Below are positions 58,501-64,000 of a stretch of 64,000 bases of DNA, piece after piece. The stretch lies in contig NC_088679.1 of the NCBI RefSeq assembly GCF_950023065.1, forward strand, positions 60,760,001-60,824,000, given 5' to 3'. Made by a program: the position numbers and the translations under genes. Numbering within the stretch: the first letter of the stretch is position 1; every line of letters begins with the position of its first letter. The notes below the pieces were generated by a model that saw only the letters and a program-made list of their open reading frames with translations, had not been told where the DNA came from and searched no databases. This stretch comes from Planococcus citri. Taxonomy: Eukaryota > Arthropoda > Insecta > Hemiptera > Pseudococcidae.

Positions 58501-60700
58501 TCGTTTTATTGGTAATGACTTTGGATTGCGCGGTAGGTGACGATGAAAAATTACCTTAATGAGGAAGTATACTCGTATAAGTGTAGGCAGGTAATTAATT
58601 GTTTTGTTATCCAGATTGATTGAGTTCGTCTTCATTTTAAAAAGGGTATATAGGCTCGTTAAATGAAAATTTTTCATTGTTAGAAAAGATTTTAAAACGA
58701 ATTTCAATTCAAATTAGGTAGGTATAACTACTTAGACGCATTATTCGTTCTGGTGGTAATTTTGTAATTCTCGGTTCAGCGTATCATTTTTTTGTTCTGT
58801 TTTTTTTTTTTTTTTTTGGAGGTAATACGTTTTAAGTTTTAAATCTCGTATTCATGCGAAAGGCCATTGGACTTCCTTCGCTAATTATCGCGATTATAAT
58901 TAACTATAGGTGCCTACTTGCTAAGAATTTCTGAATAATCTTCTCAGTGTTCGAGTTGAGATTTTTTTATTTGATAATTCTCAACTCGCTGAAGAGAGGG
59001 CAGGGGGAGGTTTATACATGGATAGCTTTTCCGCGAATATTTCGTATTAATTTTGAAGGCGATATTGCATTGAGCTCTTTGTATGGAAAAGTGGTAACAC
59101 AGGAACTTGTAGGTATCACACATGTTGAATATTTGATTCCAGATCGAGCTTTTCAGTCTATCTACCACTACCTACTTGATATGTACAAATACAGTATTTT
59201 GTTTGCAATATCAACTACACACACGGTATATTGTATGCTCGAGTAACTCCTATATCATGTAATAAGTTTCATGTCCCTATGGATGTTTTTAAAGTTATTC
59301 TGTATGGAACTGTTTCTTTCGCGAGAGGAGATGGTGATGACGCTTTGTCTCTTTGATTCATTAACCGAAGCAAGGTGTGTGAGTATTTAAATTCGCTTCC
59401 ATAACTGGCAGCCAGATTGACTAGTTTTTATAGGTACGTAATTATAACATCGTAAAAAAATAACGTCATCGCTGTAAATTACGAGTTGATATGCTAGTAT
59501 CTAGATGTCCGATGAATTACCTGTAGATAGGTAAATAACTAATAGCTGGATACGTGCGTATAGCTGCGTACCTACACATCGAGAGTTGATTTTTATCAAC
59601 TGCAGCAATATCTGTATCTTAAAACCACGTTGATAAAGTTAACTAATGTCTCGACCATGTAGATAATTTTAATGAAGATGGAAAAATTAGCCAATTTCCT
59701 CATTAATTGAGGCGATTTTTTTTTGCCTACAGAACTAGATAAAAATTTGTGTTTTTTTGGCTTCTTTGTGTAATGATTAGTTTTGGTTTCATTGTTAGGT
59801 ACTTTTTTACAACTTTATCTACAACTTGATCTGTAAATTGTTAATTTGCGACAATGACGTTAATAAACTACGATGTCCATGTACATGTTACATCTGTAGG
59901 TAGGTACTTAGATGTTCGAGTTTTGCATGCGTTTTTTTGTTTTTTTGAATGCCAATTTAAGACACGAAGTTGCGAGTACTCGAATTTAAAGGACATGTGA
60001 ACAAAATACTCAGGTACGTAGAGTTACCTACCTGAAGTATAACTTGTGTGTGGATGCATCGTTTGTTTTGAAAAGTGAAACAAAGCGTGCGATATTACAT
60101 ATATTATTGCGTGTTTTGGTTTTATTTGTGTATTCGTTTGTTCGAATAAAAATCACAATTTTTTCTTTTTAGAATTTCGCGGAATTATTGCAAAAAAACA
60201 CTGCTGATGAGTTATTTTATTTTTACCAAAATATAGTCAGCTAAAAATTTTTATACCAATTTGTTAGAAAATTCGAGAACCACGAAAGAATCATTTATTG
60301 CAATCATATTTTCAAATTTTTCTAGAGTTGTGCTATGAGTATCTACTTATACTTGGGTGATTAAATGAGTATTTTTGGCCTGTTATATTTTGATCCACAT
60401 TCCACCCCAATTCAGCAGTAATTACTCTGTGAAATTTTTTATTTAAAAAAAACTGCTAAAAAAACATTTGAAAAAATTAACCACCAAGGACGAAACTAAA
60501 GGTTTTGTTTTGAAAAGGGAGGAGGGGTGGTGTGCAACCGAAAATTTTCCGACTGATATGAGAAAAAAAATACCAATTTTGCTGAATACGATAAAACGAA
60601 AGATGAAAAAATAATTCTGCTAGTTGACATTATAGTAGGTAGGTAGATCTTTATACAGTCTATCATGACTTATAAAAAAATTTAGTTTCCCCAGTTCAAT
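58501..60700. other. no gene seen
   Basis: Relatively repeat-poor. A 99-codon plus-strand frame at 58947-59246 has a near-matching opposite-strand frame and no recognised similarity. GTACCTA motifs are frequent. Confidence 0.4.
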
Positions 60701-60729
60701 TTTTAGAAGCCTCAAACGTGGAATTTTTT

Positions 60730-61480
60730 ATTTTATAAAAGAGAAACAAAATTAGCCTGAACGCAGTGACAGCAAAGGCGTTCAAAAATTCCTATTTTGA
60801 TTGGTGAAAACACAATGTCTTTTATGTGTGAAGAGTTTGATGTTTTGGGTTTCAAAATTTTAGAATTTGAATGATGATTTTTCTTCAGAAATTCCCAGTT
60901 CGAAAAAAATTAAACAGGCTCGAACGAACTGAGGGGAAGGGCTTTTGAAAATTCGTATTTTGATAGGTGAAAGAGATTTGTTTCATTTTTAATGTGGGGA
61001 GTTTGATTTTTTAGTTTCAAAATTTTTAAATTTAAATTATGGTTTTTTAAAAATTCCAACTTCGAAAAATAAATGAAAACAAGCCTGAACGAACTGAGAG
61101 CAAAAGCTTTTAAAAATTGTATTTAGACTTTTTTGGATTCAAAATTTAGAATTTGAATGACGGATTTTTAGAAATAAATTCCAACTTCGAAAAAGAAAAG
61201 CAAACAAGCCTGAACGAACTGAGAGAAAAGGGCTTCGAAAATTGTGTTTAAATTTTTTTAGTTTTGAAATTTCAGAATTAGAATGATGGTTTTTAAAAAT
61301 TTTCATTGTCGAAAAAGAAAAGCAAACAAGGCTGAACGAACTGAGAGCAAAAGACTTCAAAAATTGTAGTTATACTTTTGACTTTTTTAGTTTCGAATTT
61401 TTAGAATTTGAATGATGTTTCTTTTTTTAGAAATTCCAATTTCAAAAAAGAAAAGCAAACAGGCCTGAACGAAGTGAGAG
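60730..61480. repeat. tandem array, unit ~126-160 bp (GCCTGAACGAACTGAGAG)
   Basis: The phrase AAAGCAAACAAGCCTGAACG followed by AACTGAGAGCAAAAG recurs at about 60755, 60917, 61085, 61205, 61330 and 61460, joined by AGAATTTGAATGATG-type DNA. Relatives GAGCGAAGCGAGAGnAAAAG occur singly near 27460, 36725, 51215, 51245, 51590, 51925 and 61810. Confidence 0.8.
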
Positions 61481-64000
61481 CAAAAGCATTGGAAAATTTG
61501 AGTTTCGAGAAGCAAAAAATGTTTATTTTCCATGTGAAGAGTTCATTTTTCGATTTAAATATTTATTGAGTGCGAATAATAAATTTTTAAGAAGTTTGAT
61601 TTTGAAAAAAAAACCAACAGACCTGAGCGAAAAAGTGGTCAAAGTTTTCAAAAATACGTCATTTATTATTGGGTATATTTTTCACAAGGAGTCAATATTC
61701 CCACATGTGGCCTTTTTGAAAGTCAAGTAATAAGTAAGTAAGTAAGTACCTAGAACAGAATTTTTCCACGAGCAGAAATTCGCGTCAGAAACAGAAAAAT
61801 TACATACGCATTTAGCCCGAGCGAAGCTTGGACAAAAGCTTTCAAAAATGTGTATTCTAATTCCAGACAATCCCCTCCTAAATAGAAAAATTCATCACCT
61901 TAATCAAGAAAAATAACCCAGCAAAACTCTATACGAACCTCTTCACAAAGGGTGTATAATAATTTAATAATTAAAAACACCCCCCCTACTCCAAAAAAAG
62001 TTTCAAAAAATTCGGCAAAATAGCTTCTTTATAAAGTCTAAAAATTTTTAAAATTTGCCGAAATTTGCAGCTTTTTTTCAAATTCTACGACGGTTTCGAT
62101 AGAAAAAATGTAATGGTCATTTTTGAAAACAAAATGAAAACGGAAGTTCATTTTTTTAATATGTAGACAATGAAAGCTTTATTTTGTTTTTGAAGAGAGC
62201 AGGTAAGCAAAAATTTTATTTTTGAAGGGGGAAAAATAACTGAAAATGCAAACTTTATTTTGAAAAAAAAATGCAACCTTCATTTTTATACAAAAAAAAC
62301 CGACTTCATTAATTTTGAAAAAAACGTCCCTGCAGTAGAAAAAATCCCTCTCCAAAAACTGTTTTTCACGAAACAAAATTAAAACTTGTTCTTGACCTAA
62401 GTAAACTTGCTATAAAATAAAAACTTCAGTAAACTTTTTATTTTAGAACTTCTGATTTGATAAAACTTATTTTCGGAAAAACTTTCTCAGAGAAAACTTC
62501 TTCAATAAACTTAAAAAAAACTCAATTTTTATCATGGATGGGGGGGGGTGAGAGGAGGGGGTGGGGACTTATTTACCGACAAAAACTTGTGGAAAAAATA
62601 TGTTTTGCAAACAGCTCATTTTTTTGATAGCGATTTTGAAAAAAAAGCACGCTTATTTTAGAGGGAGGAAGGCTGTAAAAATTGTTCATGAGGTGCTCTT
62701 TCTTCACGGTGAGCCCACAATGACTTTTGGCGGACCTACTCAAAGGTAAGTCAGGGAGCTGAGAATTTCACCATTGTGTTTTCAGACCATATATGGATCA
62801 ATTTTAATTTTTCAACGAGTTTTGTTGTTTCAAAATCCGAGAAAGGATCCTTTCCCCATTCTTAACCAAATCCATAATTCATTTTCTATGCAACAAAAAT
62901 TTAAAAATGGTGAAAAAATTCAATACCTTAATGAAATCTTGAAAACTGCTAAAATTTTCTCTTATTATAAATTGAATTGAGGGGACCTAATTCTTAATAA
63001 TTAAAAAAAAAAAATACTTATCACATTTTATACGAAAGATTTTTTCAAAAATCTGCTGAGTTGGAAATGTTCCTCCGCGGTATAGTTACTTGATGAAAAA
63101 CCATCTTGAAAGTACGAGTTTTTCATTCAAATTTCTTCAAGCGGTAAGTATAATTCATTTAAAATCTTGATGAAAAATTATTCTGCAAATCATAACCTTC
63201 TCGCTCCCTCTGATCTCCTTCAATATAGGCTTACAAGTCCAAATTGAAGATGGAACCAAAACATTACTTTAATTTCTTTAATTTTTCACATTTCCAGTCG
63301 AATAATAATTTTTTTTTTCGCCATTTAGTGAATTTAAAGTTGGTTAATTGAAGCTAACAATTCATTCATTTTTCTTTCCAGTGTAAAAATAAACAAAAGC
63401 TAACCTTCTTGGTTTTTTTTGTTTTGTTTTTTCGCAGGTAGGTAAATGATTAAATAGCCAAATTCCATAACAACATAATAAGTAGGTAATTTTTATTTTA
63501 GTTTTCGTTATATTAAAAAAAAAAATTAATTAAATAATTCGCCTTAGCGACATTTTTTCATTTCGCTGCTGTAATTTTAATAAGCGAATCTTTTATTTTT
63601 TTTCTTAATTCCAGTCTTTTTTTTTCTCCTCGAATCGTTCGGTATTTTAAAAAAACGAGGGTTGTTTTAATTTCTTCGGCCTCGCGAACGCGGCAGTAAT
63701 TGGTATAGTTTTTTTTCTAATTTGGAATTTACTAAGTCTACGGATGAATTTCCGCATCTCGTCGCGTTCAGCCTTGCGTCTTTTTTTCGTATTTTTTTTC
63801 TTCTTTCTTCTCTCGGAGTACTTCCGAATATATTGCCATTTCGAGCCCGATACTAGTTTTTTCCCCTACTACTCGTAGTTTTATTTTCAGAATAAGTAAG
63901 AAACGTCCACTATAGTAAGGTATATAATTCTTTTTTTTTTTCATTCTTTAACTAGGAACACGCACGTAGAAAAAAATTAAATACATAAGAAAAATGCTTA
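61481..64000. other. no supportable gene
   Basis: AT-rich with poly-A/T runs. One exon-like stretch at about 62661-62747 on the plus strand has an acceptor TTATTTTAG and a strong donor CAAAG|GTAAGT, but no family match. Confidence 0.4.

Noticed and set aside
1..64000. CRISPR arrays, bacterial operons, integrases or phage genes
   Set aside because: Spliced genes, GT-AG introns and the AT-rich repeat landscape are eukaryotic, and no array or bacterial gene is visible.

Overview
The window is nuclear DNA of an animal, most likely an insect. It is AT-rich, genes are split by GT-AG introns, and repeats are dense. The takeout/JHBP-type gene is an insect-type family. A TACCTACC/GGTAGGTA motif recurs everywhere and would fit a sternorrhynchan hemipteran such as a mealybug or aphid relative, but I cannot prove the species. 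All genes I can support lie on the minus strand, so they read from high to low coordinates.

1.9-21.6 kb: a large membrane-anchored M1 (aminopeptidase N-like) gene. Fifteen exons join with consistent phase into at least 1,038 codons. The C-terminal end should lie left of the window. The order is polyQ tail, signal anchor, acidic Ser-rich stalk, M1 beta domain, catalytic-like domain, then ERAP1_C-like domain. The catalytic signature is destroyed: GAMEN reads YLSSK, HEXXH reads AHLIE, and the Tyr of YxKG is Ile. It is best read as a pseudoenzyme. Its introns hold several large satellite-like arrays (9.75-10.75 and 14.25-15.57 kb) and small inverted-repeat elements.

24.6-26.7 and 31.6-33.95 kb: two further copies of the 5' end of that gene (promoter-proximal DNA, exon 1, anchor exon). 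Neither carries any peptidase domain. Each ends in a short private ectodomain, and both share the C-terminus SKFTEDT followed by a stop. Copy B has an intact 234-codon reading frame with a repeated ectodomain. Copy C has a good ectodomain exon but no obvious start. Together with the parent they form a small cluster of anchor-sharing membrane proteins. This is the most unusual thing in the window.

Between B and C lies a 2.2-kb near-perfect palindrome (28.84-31.06 kb). From 34.2 to 36.9 kb there are non-autonomous DNA transposons, one enclosing a tRNA-like sequence.

37.4-53.9 kb: a complete six-exon takeout/juvenile-hormone-binding-like gene encoding 250 residues, with a signal peptide and a TATA box. 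Its first intron is 8.1 kb. From 54 to 64 kb I see no supportable gene, only repeats, inverted-repeat elements and AT-rich DNA.
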